Source of the DNA: Phytopseudomonas straminea
GTDB lineage: Bacteria; Pseudomonadota; Gammaproteobacteria; Pseudomonadales; Pseudomonadaceae
DNA length: 64,000 nt
Assembly: GCF_900112645.1 (NCBI RefSeq)
Contig: NZ_FOMO01000001.1
Location: forward strand, 1-64,000
Reading direction: 5' to 3'
The notes below the pieces were generated by a model. That model was not told where the DNA came from, did no database searches, and worked only from the letters and a program-made list of their open reading frames with translations. The position numbers were made by a program, and so were the translations under genes. Numbering within the stretch: the first letter of the stretch is position 1; every line of letters starts with the position of its first letter. This document shows, in pieces, positions 17,691-27,422 of this stretch.

Positions 17691-19295
17691 TCACTCCTCG
17701 CGAATGGACTGCCAGCTCAAGCCGAAACGCGCCAGGTACTTGCGCAGGCGATCCGCGTCGTTGGGCTGGGCCTTGGCCTGGCGACTGATGTCGAACAAAC
17801 GCCTGCCCGCCTCGGACAGGCTGCCCGCCTGTCGACAGATATCGATCACCGCCTGCAGTTGCAGACGGTCGAACAGATCGATATCACCTGCGGCCTCGCC
17901 CAACAGAGTCGACAGGTCATCCTCCGCTCCCGAAACGCCCCAGGCGCGCCGCAGCCGCTCGATCTCTTCCTGTACCTGACCCTCGTCGATGCGCCCGCTG
18001 TCGGCCAGGGTCGCCATGCGCGTGATCGAGGCCGACAGCTCGCGGAAGTTGCCTTGCCAGGCGGCTTCGCCGGAGCTGGCGAAGGCCAGGTAGCGGCGCC
18101 GCGCCTCCAGGTTGAAGCGCACCATTCGCCCTTGTTCGCGCGCATGGCGCTCGAGCTCGAAATCGATGTTCGGCTCGATGTCTTCGCGGCGCCCGGCCAG
18201 GCCCGGCAGCTCGAAGGTCCACAGGTTGATGCGCGCATAAAGGTCTTCACGAAACAGCCCTTCGGCGACCCGGACGCGCAGGTCGCGATGGGTGCCGGCG
18301 ATCAGCAGGAAGTCGCTGCTCACCTCCTTGTCCGCCCCCATGGGAAAGAAGCGCTTTTCCTCGACGGCCTTGAGCAGCATGGCCTGCTCGTCCAGGCCCA
18401 GTTCACCGATCTCGTCGAGAAACAGCATGCCGCCATCGGCGGCGCGCAGCAGGCCATCGCGGGCATTTTGCGCACCGGTGAAGGCGCCCTTGATATGACC
18501 GAACAACGCCGACATGGCGCCGTCGCCGCGCAGGGTCGCGCAATTGACCTCGACGAAGCGGCCATCGACCAGATGACGGCTGCGCTTGAGCTCGTAGACG
18601 CGCCGGGCCAGGAACGACTTGCCCGCACCGGTCGGGCCGATCAGCAGCATCGGTGCCGAGGAACGCACGGCGACCCGCTCGATCTGCTCGATGGAGCGAT
18701 TGAACGCCGCGTTGCGCGTGGCGATGCCGGACTTGAGAAACGCCAGCCCCTCCAACCGCTCATGCTGGAAGCGCGTGGCGATACGGTCGTACCGCGACAG
18801 GTCGAGGTCGATCAGCGCATGGGTGCCGGTGACCTGCGCCTGCTCATCACGCTTGCGCGCCGGCGAGGTCTGCACCAAACGCGCCGGCAGGTAGCGCGCC
18901 TCGGTGAGCAGGAACCAGCAGATCTGCGCCACATGGGTCCCGGTGGTGATGTGCACCAGGTAGTCCTCACGCTCGGTATCGAAGGCATAGCCGCTGGTGA
19001 AGTCATGCAGCGCGCCATACACCTCCTCGAAATCCCAGGGATTGCGCAGGTGCATCGGCTGCAGGCGCACCTCGGTTTCCGGGGAGATCTGCTCGATGTC
19101 GGCGCGGATGCGCTCGGCCAGGCTGATATCACGTGCGTCGGTGCCGTGAATCAGCTCCAGGCGATCGATCAGCAAATCCGGCTGCTGACACAGCCCGATA
19201 CTCGGCCGCCACTTGTTCCAGCGATTGGCGCCCTTGCCGACCCGATCCAAAGTGGCGCCGATGAAGCCGATGGCGACGGTTTTCTTTGCTCTCAT
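17691..19295 (-). CDS. rtcR: RtcR, sigma-54 activator of the RNA-repair operon
   Basis: A 534-residue bacterial enhancer-binding protein. The N-terminal ~180 residues are the RtcR-type CARF-like sensor domain (starting KKTVAIGFIGATLDRVGKG, with HITTGTHVAQICWFLLTEAR). The AAA+ domain shows Walker A GPTGAGKS, the sigma-54 loop GAFTGA, Walker B GGMLFLDEIGEL and the arginine-finger region FREDLYARI. The C-terminus carries a helix-turn-helix (AGSLSEAGRRLFDISRQAK). RtcR holds its ATPase in check until the sensor binds a ligand, thought to be an RNA end product, and then activates rtcBA. It is divergent from the rtcB unit, whose -24/-12 promoter is visible. Confidence 0.95.
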   Translation of the reverse strand: MRAKKTVAIGFIGATLDRVGKGANRWNKWRPSIGLCQQPDLLIDRLELIHGTDARDISLAERIRADIEQISPETEVRLQPMHLRNPWDFEEVYGALHDFTSGYAFDTEREDYLVHITTGTHVAQICWFLLTEARYLPARLVQTSPARKRDEQAQVTGTHALIDLDLSRYDRIATRFQHERLEGLAFLKSGIATRNAAFNRSIEQIERVAVRSSAPMLLIGPTGAGKSFLARRVYELKRSRHLVDGRFVEVNCATLRGDGAMSALFGHIKGAFTGAQNARDGLLRAADGGMLFLDEIGELGLDEQAMLLKAVEEKRFFPMGADKEVSSDFLLIAGTHRDLRVRVAEGLFREDLYARINLWTFELPGLAGRREDIEPNIDFELERHAREQGRMVRFNLEARRRYLAFASSGEAAWQGNFRELSASITRMATLADSGRIDEGQVQEEIERLRRAWGVSGAEDDLSTLLGEAAGDIDLFDRLQLQAVIDICRQAGSLSEAGRRLFDISRQAKAQPNDADRLRKYLARFGLSWQSIREE

Positions 19296-19570
19296 AGTTT
19301 ATCCATAGAGATAAATTCTGATAACAGAATATCCAAAACCTCAGACCAGACCAGCCCTCGATAACTTCATGAGAATCCTTAGATATATAAAAATATATAA
19401 ATATCAATAATTTAAAAATAATAACCGCATCCACAAAAAAACTGGCACGGCTATCGCTATATCCATACTGAGCGATCACTGATGCAGCTTGCAGAAAGCT
19501 GAATCGGCAAGAAACACGGGAACGCTTGAGCAGGCCTGGAAAGAACCTGCGCAGCGCAGGAGAAGATGCC
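19296..19570 (+). promoter_or_regulatory. rtcR/rtcB divergent control region: inverted repeat, IHF site, sigma-54 promoter
   Basis: Three elements can be read. ATTCTG-ATAA-CAGAAT at 19315-19330 is a perfect inverted repeat, 20 bp from the rtcR start and a candidate RtcR binding site. TATCAATAATTTA at 19402-19414 fits the IHF consensus WATCAANNNNTTR exactly within a very AT-rich stretch. CTGGCACGGCTATCGCT at 19442-19458 matches the sigma-54 consensus YTGGCACGRNNNTTGCW with one mismatch. The order UAS-IHF-promoter is that of a sigma-54-dependent gene. Confidence 0.8.
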
Positions 19571-19960
19571 GTGAAAAGCAACAAGCAACGCCGCCGGGAA
19601 ATCCGTGAGGCACGCGCAAAACGCAAGCTGCGCCAGGCTGCATCGGCCAGCTGGCCTGCGAGCCAGATGCCGCCACCCGGCAGCATTGCGGTCAACCGCG
19701 CCAGCGTCGCGCCTTACTACAGCTATGACGAACCGCTTTTTGTCCAGCGCGGTTGGTACCAGGACCTGCCATTCACCTGCCGCGATTGCGGCGCTGGGCA
19801 AATCTGGACGGCAGCTCAGCAGCGCTGGTGGTACGAGGTGTGTAAAGGGCAGGTATTTTCCTCGGCAGTACGCTGCCGTGCCTGCCGATTGAACAAAAGG
19901 ATTCGCGATGGCCGGGAACGTCCCGACGCCGACCGGGCCATAACGCAAACAGGAGCATGA
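19571..19960 (+). CDS. Zinc-ribbon protein, first gene of the RNA-repair operon
   Basis: A 129-residue basic protein. The N-terminus is very rich in Lys/Arg (VKSNKQRRREIREARAKRK), followed by a treble-clef/zinc-ribbon-like domain with two CxxC knuckles: FTCRDCGAGQ and VRCRACRLNK, with WWYEVCKGQVFSS between. Such small proteins are often nucleic-acid binding. GTG at 19571 has AGGAG 8 nt upstream and lies about 110 bp after the sigma-54 promoter; TTG at 19526 is an alternative with no ribosome site. It stops 4 bp before rtcB, so the two are surely co-transcribed. A role in RNA binding is inference. Confidence 0.7.
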   Translation: MKSNKQRRREIREARAKRKLRQAASASWPASQMPPPGSIAVNRASVAPYYSYDEPLFVQRGWYQDLPFTCRDCGAGQIWTAAQQRWWYEVCKGQVFSSAVRCRACRLNKRIRDGRERPDADRAITQTGA

Positions 19961-19964
19961 CGAG

Positions 19965-21191
19965 ATGAACGAGAAAACCTACAACCTACTGGAAGTTGCC
20001 AATGGCAAGCCGATCAAACTGTGGACCCAAGGCGTTCCGGTCGAGGAAGACGCCAAGCAGCAACTGATGAACACCGCGAAGATGCCCTTCATCTTCAAGC
20101 ACCTGGCCGTGATGCCAGACGTGCATTTGGGTAAGGGCTCGACTATCGGCAGCGTGATTCCCACGGTCGGCGCCATCATCCCGGCGGCGGTCGGGGTGGA
20201 TATCGGCTGCGGGATGATTGCCGCGCGCACCTCGCTGACCGCCGCCGACCTGCCGGATAACCTCGCCGGGTTGCGCGCCGCCATCGAGAAGGCCGTGCCC
20301 CACGGTCGAACCACCGGTCGGGGTGCTCGCGATAAAGGCGCCTGGGAAAACGTGCCGGAGCTGACCGACCACGCCTGGTCGGCCTTGAGCGAGCGCTTCA
20401 AGCTGATCACCGACAAATACCCGCGGCTGGAGAAGACCAACAACCGCAAGCACTTGGGAACACTGGGAACTGGTAACCACTTCATCGAGGTCTGCCTGGA
20501 CGAAGCCAACCGGGTCTGGTTCATGCTGCACAGCGGATCGCGCGGTGTGGGTAACGCCATCGGCAACCTGTTCATCGAACTGGCCCAGGCCGATATGCGC
20601 CAGCACATCGCCAACCTGCCGGATCGCGACCTGGCCTACTTCGAAGAAGGCAGCCAGCACTTCGCCGACTACGTGGAAGCGGTGGGCTGGGCCCAGGACT
20701 TCGCCAAGCAGAACCGTGCATTGATGATGCATGCGGTGATCGCAGCGGCCCGGGGCGTCATCGCCAAACCGTTCGAAGTCGCCCTGGAAGCGGTCAACTG
20801 CCACCACAACTACGTGCAGAAGGAGCGCCACTTCGGTGAAGAGGTACTGGTAACGCGCAAGGGGGCGGTGTCCGCCAAGAAGGGCGAGCTGGGCATCATC
20901 CCCGGCTCCATGGGCGCCAAGAGCTTCATCGTGCGCGGCCTGGGTAACGAGGAGGCGTTCTGCTCCTGCAGCCACGGCGCCGGTCGCACCATGAGCAGAA
21001 CCCGCGCCAAGAAGCTGTTCACCGTGCAAGACCAGATCAAGGCCACGGCCCACGTCGAATGCCGCAAGGACGCCGACGTGATCGACGAAATCCCGATGGC
21101 CTACAAGGACATCGACCAAGTCATGGACGCCCAGCGCGAGCTGGTGGAAGTGGTGCACACCCTGCGTCAGGTGGTGTGCGTGAAAGGATAG
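19965..21191 (+). CDS. rtcB: RNA-splicing ligase RtcB
   Basis: A 408-residue RtcB, which joins RNA 2',3'-cyclic phosphate (or 3'-phosphate) ends to 5'-OH ends using GTP and Mn2+. Active-site features are present: DVHLGKGSTIG with a metal-binding His region, AVGVDIGCGM with the metal Cys at about residue 82, HGRTTGRGARDKGAW, GNHFIEV, the HSGSRGVGN and NCHHNYVQKE His clusters, and the guanylylated His in SCSHGAGRTMSR. The length fits the E. coli enzyme. The gene is intact, unlike rtcA further downstream. Confidence 0.97.
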   Translation: MNEKTYNLLEVANGKPIKLWTQGVPVEEDAKQQLMNTAKMPFIFKHLAVMPDVHLGKGSTIGSVIPTVGAIIPAAVGVDIGCGMIAARTSLTAADLPDNLAGLRAAIEKAVPHGRTTGRGARDKGAWENVPELTDHAWSALSERFKLITDKYPRLEKTNNRKHLGTLGTGNHFIEVCLDEANRVWFMLHSGSRGVGNAIGNLFIELAQADMRQHIANLPDRDLAYFEEGSQHFADYVEAVGWAQDFAKQNRALMMHAVIAAARGVIAKPFEVALEAVNCHHNYVQKERHFGEEVLVTRKGAVSAKKGELGIIPGSMGAKSFIVRGLGNEEAFCSCSHGAGRTMSRTRAKKLFTVQDQIKATAHVECRKDADVIDEIPMAYKDIDQVMDAQRELVEVVHTLRQVVCVKG

Positions 21192-21196
21192 CGATT

Positions 21197-22549
21197 ATGA
21201 AATATCTGAAAGAGTGGCTGCAGCGGTTGAGAAGCCGCCCGGTCTCCGGCGACTACTGGGAAGACCGTCGCCATCACGAAGCATTGGAAGCCCTCGCTGG
21301 CTGCAAGGGCGAAGGCGACTGGCTCACGCTGAGCTGTCATGGCAACGGTTTCGTGCGCGAGGTGGCGGTGCGTGAACTGAGTGAGTTGCCTTCACCAGAA
21401 GCCCTGGCTGCCCTGCTCGAACGAGTCAACGATTGGGTGCCACAAGTACGTCAGTTGGCCAATGCTGGTTTGCAGCGCTATTTCACGCCCGAGCAGGCGC
21501 CAGCGTTGCTGCATGCCCTACAACCGCTGATAGCGCTTGCCGAGCGCCAACGCGCCGACCACGGCCAGGTACTGGTGGCAGCCCGTACCGTGTTGCAGGG
21601 TGCCGAAATACGCGATGCGGTGCTGACGGCATTCCTCGCACAACAAGGCAAAAGCGCTCGATTTCTGTTCGACCTGCTGCTGGAGGCGAGCGATGAGCCG
21701 ACCGAACTGCTAGGCAAGGCATTGGCTCACCGTGAGATGACGGTGCGCCAGATGGCGGTTTCGGCCTGCCAGAAGCTGCCCGTGGAACAGGCCGTGCCGC
21801 TGTTGCAGCACGCACTGGCCACGCCTGGCGCCAGCGTGCGGGTCAAAGCCCTGCATGCGCTGCTGAGCAAGCTCGACGACCCACGCGAGATGCTGCGTGG
21901 CGCCCTGCTGGACGCCTCGCCGGCGGTGCGCAGCCTGGCTCGCTGGGCGGCGCCGCGCTGGCAGCTCGACGCACGGGAAGTGCTCGCAAAGCGACTTGAC
22001 GCCGCCCTGCCAACGTCCAAGCGCGAATGGCTGGGCGTACTTGGCCTGACCAGCGAACTGGAGGTCAGCCTGGATGAGCGCTGGCGCGCTGCAGCGCTTC
22101 GTTCGCCCATGGCCAGCGTGCGCCTGGCGGCGCTGACGAGCCTCGGCGACGGGCACCTGGGCGAACAGTTGGCGATGCTGGACGATCCGGCCGACAAGGT
22201 TTTCGCCAAAGCCTGCGAACGTCTGAGCTGCCAGCCCTGGGATGCATTGCAAGCTGAGCTCGACGGCCGCCTGGATCGTGACTGGCAGAGCCTGTCTGAC
22301 CACCGCCGGGCCGCCCTGATGGCGCTGCGGCCACGCTGGCAACAACTGGCCTACCTGCTGCGTCGCCTGGATAACGATGTCCAGCAGCGCAACTACTGGC
22401 TGACCTCGATCGGCAACTGGTGCCAGCAGCAATACCTGATGGTCGACCCGAGCACAGCGCCAGCCGAGCGCCGCCAGTTGCTTGCCCGGGTTGCCGAACT
22501 GCAGGACAGCGGCGCCCTGCCGCCAGGTTGCGTGACGCGCCTGACGTGA
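21197..22549 (+). CDS. HEAT-repeat protein in the RNA-repair operon
   Basis: A 450-residue protein composed of alpha-helical repeats of the HEAT/PBS-lyase type. Repeated units include VREVAVRELSELPSPEALAA, VRQLANAGLQRY, VRQMAVSACQKLPVEQAV, VRVKALHALLSKLDDP and VRLAALTSLGDGHLGEQ. There is no catalytic motif, signal peptide or membrane helix. ATG at 21197 lies 5 bp after the rtcB stop, with AAAGGATAG as ribosome site. HEAT proteins normally act as scaffolds, so it may hold RtcB or RNA substrates; that is inference from position. I know of no assigned function for this family in rtc operons. Confidence 0.75.
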   Translation: MKYLKEWLQRLRSRPVSGDYWEDRRHHEALEALAGCKGEGDWLTLSCHGNGFVREVAVRELSELPSPEALAALLERVNDWVPQVRQLANAGLQRYFTPEQAPALLHALQPLIALAERQRADHGQVLVAARTVLQGAEIRDAVLTAFLAQQGKSARFLFDLLLEASDEPTELLGKALAHREMTVRQMAVSACQKLPVEQAVPLLQHALATPGASVRVKALHALLSKLDDPREMLRGALLDASPAVRSLARWAAPRWQLDAREVLAKRLDAALPTSKREWLGVLGLTSELEVSLDERWRAAALRSPMASVRLAALTSLGDGHLGEQLAMLDDPADKVFAKACERLSCQPWDALQAELDGRLDRDWQSLSDHRRAALMALRPRWQQLAYLLRRLDNDVQQRNYWLTSIGNWCQQQYLMVDPSTAPAERRQLLARVAELQDSGALPPGCVTRLT

Positions 22550-22582
22550 AACAACCGCCAGCTTACAGGATGAGGTGAAGCC

Positions 22583-23161
22583 ATGCTGCAACCGATGCAA
22601 AGCCAGCGACTCGATGAACTGCGCACCCGCCTGGAAGAGGCGGGCTGCGTGTTCGATTTCGTGGTGACCACGCTCGATCCGACCGCCACACCTGGCGAGG
22701 CGGAGCATCGGCAGGCCCTGGAGTTGCTGTTCGAGACCATCCAGGCGCGCGCTCGGATCTGGCAACAGAAACTGATCGCCCAAGATGCTCGTTACGCAAA
22801 CCACCGCTGGTCCAAACTGACGGCGGATCTCGCTCAGGCCCGCTCACAGCCGCTCACTAACGACGCAATCCGCGAGCTGGCCAGCGAGAACGGCCTGCTG
22901 TGCCGCAACTTCCGTAACCCGCCCTACGGCACCCCGTTGCAAGTGGCGGACTTCCGCGAGTGGCTGCACATGCTGCGGCTGTATCCCGATGAACAGCTGC
23001 AGGTGTTCGATTGGGTCGGCGATGCGCACGAAGATCCGCAGCGCAGCGCCTGGAGCGATTATTTCGACGACGGCAAGGAATGGTGGGGCATCTGGTGCCT
23101 CACCCTGTACAACCCGCGACGTCGGACATTGTCCGCGCTGGCCGCCAGCGCGACAGACTAG
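22583..23161 (+). CDS. Uncharacterised protein in the RNA-repair operon
   Basis: A 192-residue soluble protein that I cannot place in a family. It starts MLQPMQSQRLDELRTRLEEAG behind AGGATGAGG, is helical in its first half, and ends with a tryptophan-rich segment (AWSDYFDDGKEWWGIWCLTLYN). It lies between the HEAT-repeat gene and the RlaP-like gene with gaps of 33 and 16 bp, so it is part of the same transcript and probably the same process. Confidence 0.7.
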   Translation: MLQPMQSQRLDELRTRLEEAGCVFDFVVTTLDPTATPGEAEHRQALELLFETIQARARIWQQKLIAQDARYANHRWSKLTADLAQARSQPLTNDAIRELASENGLLCRNFRNPPYGTPLQVADFREWLHMLRLYPDEQLQVFDWVGDAHEDPQRSAWSDYFDDGKEWWGIWCLTLYNPRRRTLSALAASATD

Positions 23162-23177
23162 ACAAGGATGCAAAGAC

Positions 23178-23966
23178 ATGGACAGGCAACAACGCCACCC
23201 CCTCAGCGACGCCATGCGCGCGCGGGTGCTGGCTGAACTCGAACGGGTCGAGCGCGAACGCAACGTCAAGGTGCTGTATGCCTGCGAATCGGGCAGCCGC
23301 GCCTGGGGCTTCGCCTCGACGGATAGCGATTACGACGTGCGCTTCGTCTACGTGGAAAAACCGGACTGGTTCGTCCAGGTAGATGAAGGCCGCGACGTGA
23401 TCGAGCGCCCGCTGGACGACGAGTTGGACGTCAGCGGCTGGGAGTTGCGCAAGACCCTCGGCCTGCTGCGCAAATCCAACCCGACGCTACTGGAATGGCT
23501 CGACTCGCCCCTGGTGTACCGCCAGGAAGATCAAGCCACGGCGCGCCTGCGCGAGCTGGCCGAGCATTTCTACAGCCCGCCGGCGGCGCGTAACCACTAC
23601 CTGTCGATGGCGAAAAAGAACTTTCGCGGCTACCTGCAGGGCGAGACGGTGCGCCTCAAGAAGTACTTCTATGTGCTGCGCCCGCTGCTGGCCGTGCTGT
23701 GGATAGACCAGGGCCGTGGCCGCCCGCCGATGACGTTCGCCGATCTGTTGCAGACGGTGGGCGACTCGGCGCTGCTGGCCGAAGTGGACGAACTGCTGGC
23801 CCTCAAGCGTAGCGCCGACGAGTCCGCCTACGGCCCGCGCCGCCCTGCCCTGCACGCCTTTATCGAGGCGCAGCTGGAGCGGCCGGTGCCGGCGCTGCCG
23901 CGTACCCAGGCGGACAGCGGCCTGCTTGACGCCTACCTACGCGAAATGGTCAGCCGCTACGCCTGA
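23178..23966 (+). CDS. RlaP-type nucleotidyltransferase (RNA-repair pathway polymerase-beta family)
   Basis: A 262-residue protein of the polymerase-beta nucleotidyltransferase superfamily, RlaP branch. The active-site motif is clear near residue 37: CESGSRAWGFASTDSDYDVR, combining GS with the DxD metal ligands. Further family blocks are LLRKSNPTLLEWLDSPLVY and KKNFRGYLQGETVRLKKYFY. RlaP proteins are predicted to add nucleotides to RNA ends and are found beside RNA ligases and cyclases. Here it sits between rtcB and rtcA. ATG at 23178 (MDRQQRHPLSD) follows AAGGATG; longer forms would overlap the preceding gene. Confidence 0.85.
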   Translation: MDRQQRHPLSDAMRARVLAELERVERERNVKVLYACESGSRAWGFASTDSDYDVRFVYVEKPDWFVQVDEGRDVIERPLDDELDVSGWELRKTLGLLRKSNPTLLEWLDSPLVYRQEDQATARLRELAEHFYSPPAARNHYLSMAKKNFRGYLQGETVRLKKYFYVLRPLLAVLWIDQGRGRPPMTFADLLQTVGDSALLAEVDELLALKRSADESAYGPRRPALHAFIEAQLERPVPALPRTQADSGLLDAYLREMVSRYA

Positions 23967-23975
23967 ACCAAGCCC

Positions 23976-24023
23976 GTAGCCTGGGTCGAGCGAAGCGACA
24001 CCCGGGACGATCTCCCGGCCTAC
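23976..24023. repeat. GTAGCCTGGGT repeat, partial copy 2
   Basis: This copy begins GTAGCCTGGGTCGAGCGAAG and ends CCCGGCCTAC. It lies in the gap before rtcA. Confidence 0.6.
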
Positions 24024-24032
24024 CACCGAGAG

Positions 24033-24077
24033 GGACGCGGAGCGTCCTGATGGACATTCCCACGCGGAGCGTGGGAA
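24033..24077. repeat. Two ACGCGGAGCGT-core hairpins upstream of rtcA
   Basis: GGACGCGGAGCGTCC (24034-24048) and TTCCCACGCGGAGCGTGGGAA less one base per side are adjacent hairpins with the same GGA loop. The same core appears in a cluster at 58100-58228. They lie 24 bp before the rtcA start codon and would be transcribed in its leader. Confidence 0.7.
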
Positions 24078-24100
24078 CGATCAAGATCAAAGGATTCACC

Positions 24101-25088
24101 ATGAAAAAGGATATTCTCGAACTCGACGGCGCCATCGGCGGCGGGCAGGTGCTGCGGACGGCGCTGAGCCTGTCGATGATCACCGGCACACCGTTTCGCA
24201 TCATCAACATTCGCGCCAGGCGTAGTCGCCCGGGCCTGCTGCGCCAGCACCTGACCGCCGTGCTCGCCGCTGCCGAAATCAGCGGCGCCGAGGTTGAGGG
24301 CGCCGAGCTGCACGCCACCCGCCTGGTGTTTCGCCCCGGCCCGATCCGCGGTGGTGACTACCGTTTCGCCATCGGCTCGGCGGGTAGCTGCACCCTGGTG
24401 CTGCAGACCGTTCTGCCGGCCTTGCTGCAGGCCGCCGAGCCAAGCCGCGTGCAGATCAGCGGCGGTACCCACAACCCGGCCGCGCCGCCGTTCGACTTCC
24501 TCGACCGGGCCTGGCTGCCGCTGCTACGGCGTATGGGTGGCCGGGTCGAGTTGCAGTTGCATCGCCATGGCTTCGTGCCGGCCGGTGGCGGCGCGCTGGA
24601 AGCGTTCATCCAGCCGTCGCCGCTGATGCCCCTGCACCTGCCCGAGCGGGGCGAGGTGCTCGAACAACGCGCCGACGTGCTGCTGGCCGGCATTCCCGGC
24701 CACGTGGGCGAGCGCGAGCTGGCTCGCGTCGGCAAGCGCCTGCAATGGCCGGACGCCGACCTGCACTGCACCTGGCTGGACCAAGAGCATGGCCCAGGCA
24801 ACATCCTGACCCTCACGGTGGCCTGCGAGCAGCTCACCGAGCAGTTCTGCGCATTCGGCCAGAACGGCGTTCGCGCCGAGGCTGACCAGCGGCGCAGCGG
24901 TGGCCGAGCACCTGGCCGACCAGTTGCTGCTACCGATAGCGCTGGCCGGCAGCGGCAGCTTCACCACAACGCATCTGAGCGAGCATCTGCAGAGCAATAT
25001 CCAGGTGATCGAAGCCTTCTGCCCGGTGGCGGTTCATTGCACGCCGACGGGCAAGGCGTTGCGGGTTGAAGTCGGCGGCAGGGCCTGA
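24101..25088 (+). pseudogene. rtcA: RNA 3'-terminal phosphate cyclase RtcA, frameshifted
   Basis: The first 260 codons match RtcA well: LELDGAIGGGQVLRTALSLS at the start, RPGLLRQHLTAVLAAAEI, GSAGSCTLVLQTVLPALL and HGFVPAGGGALEAF. After ACEQLTEQFCAFGQNGVRAE at 24880 the frame is lost, and the family sequence continues in another frame from about 24882 (LTSGAAVAEHLADQLLLPIA, then SNIQVIEAFCPVAVH) to the stop at 25086-25088. Compared with RtcA of E. coli, about 13 residues are missing at the junction, so the lesion looks like a deletion of roughly 38 or 41 nt. The C-terminal His that becomes adenylylated lies after the break. The frame-1 product would run to 25069 without it. The cyclase is therefore probably inactive. 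Confidence 0.85.
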
Positions 25089-25416
25089 CGATCATTTTAT
25101 GTGAGAGCTGGTGGGCTGAAGCCCACCCTACATGGGGCGCGCGAAATGTAGGATGGGCGCCAGCCCATCAATTGACTGCAGTCGGAAGGTGAAAACGGGC
25201 GGTGACCTGCTTTTGTGGGAACGGGCGCGGACGCTTAGTCCCATGCCCGTGATTTTTCGCGGGCATGGCCCACTCCCACAGGGCAGACTCCAATGCCTGG
25301 CGCTCACTCTGCGGCCGCTGCACTTGAGATTGAATCGAAAGGCCGGAACAGGCTCCAGGCTCGAAATGTACGCATAAAAAAACGGAGCCCTTAGGCTCCG
25401 TTTTTCATAGCAGCGC
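25089..25416. repeat. Intergenic region after rtcA: three palindromic repeats
   Basis: No gene is seen in this 328-bp gap. It holds GGTGGGCTGAAGCCCACC at 25111-25128, GATGGGCGCCAGCCCATC at 25151-25168 (part of the GTAGGATGGGC family), and a long imperfect hairpin at 25215-25279 beginning GTGGGAACGGGC and ending GGCCCACTCCCAC. The ettA terminator lies at its right end. Similar repeats occur at 45377-45475 and 57926-58086. Confidence 0.75.
25376..25405 (-). terminator. ettA terminator, also usable on the plus strand
   Basis: The stem ACGGAGCC/GGCTCCGT is flanked by A-runs on the left and T-runs on the right, so it can terminate transcription in both directions. It ends the ettA unit and any read-through from the rtc operon. 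Confidence 0.85.
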
Positions 25417-27081
<1,665 letters not shown>

Positions 27082-27422
27082 AATTCAGACCTCACTAATA
27101 AATGGCGACGATGGCGCGCACCCTATGCCAAGACGCCGCCTCACGCAAACGGATAAATGCCGCACTGGCTGGGGCGTCGAGCTGCAACGCGCAACGGCAT
27201 GCACGGCAATGACCGGCACAGACTACAGTACAGCGATGACCGGGTATTTTCGGCGATCTGCACGCGACTAGGAAGAGCCTCCAATGCAGGACATTCGTCG
27301 CTTTGGCTGGCACTTAGCCACATTTATGGCATGCTAGCCGACTTGGGAAGCGGACGTCCCTGTTTAACCTTTATTAGCGCATAACCTGCTTACCCGACCT
27401 CGCCGTTGCAGGACGTCATCAC
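27082..27422. promoter_or_regulatory. ettA/morA divergent intergenic region
   Basis: This 341-bp gap separates two divergent genes and must contain both promoters. I find no known operator, repeat or RNA motif. The sequence GCAGGA before the GTG at 27423 can serve as the morA ribosome binding site. Confidence 0.5.

Noticed and set aside
25089..25416. Possible CRISPR array because of repeated palindromes
   Set aside because: The repeats are of different families, unevenly spaced, and lack constant spacers or cas genes. The same holds for 45289-45576 and 57926-58228.
27200..27422. Sigma-54 promoter for morA at a TGGCAC near 27307
   Set aside because: The -12 GC element is not at the right distance.
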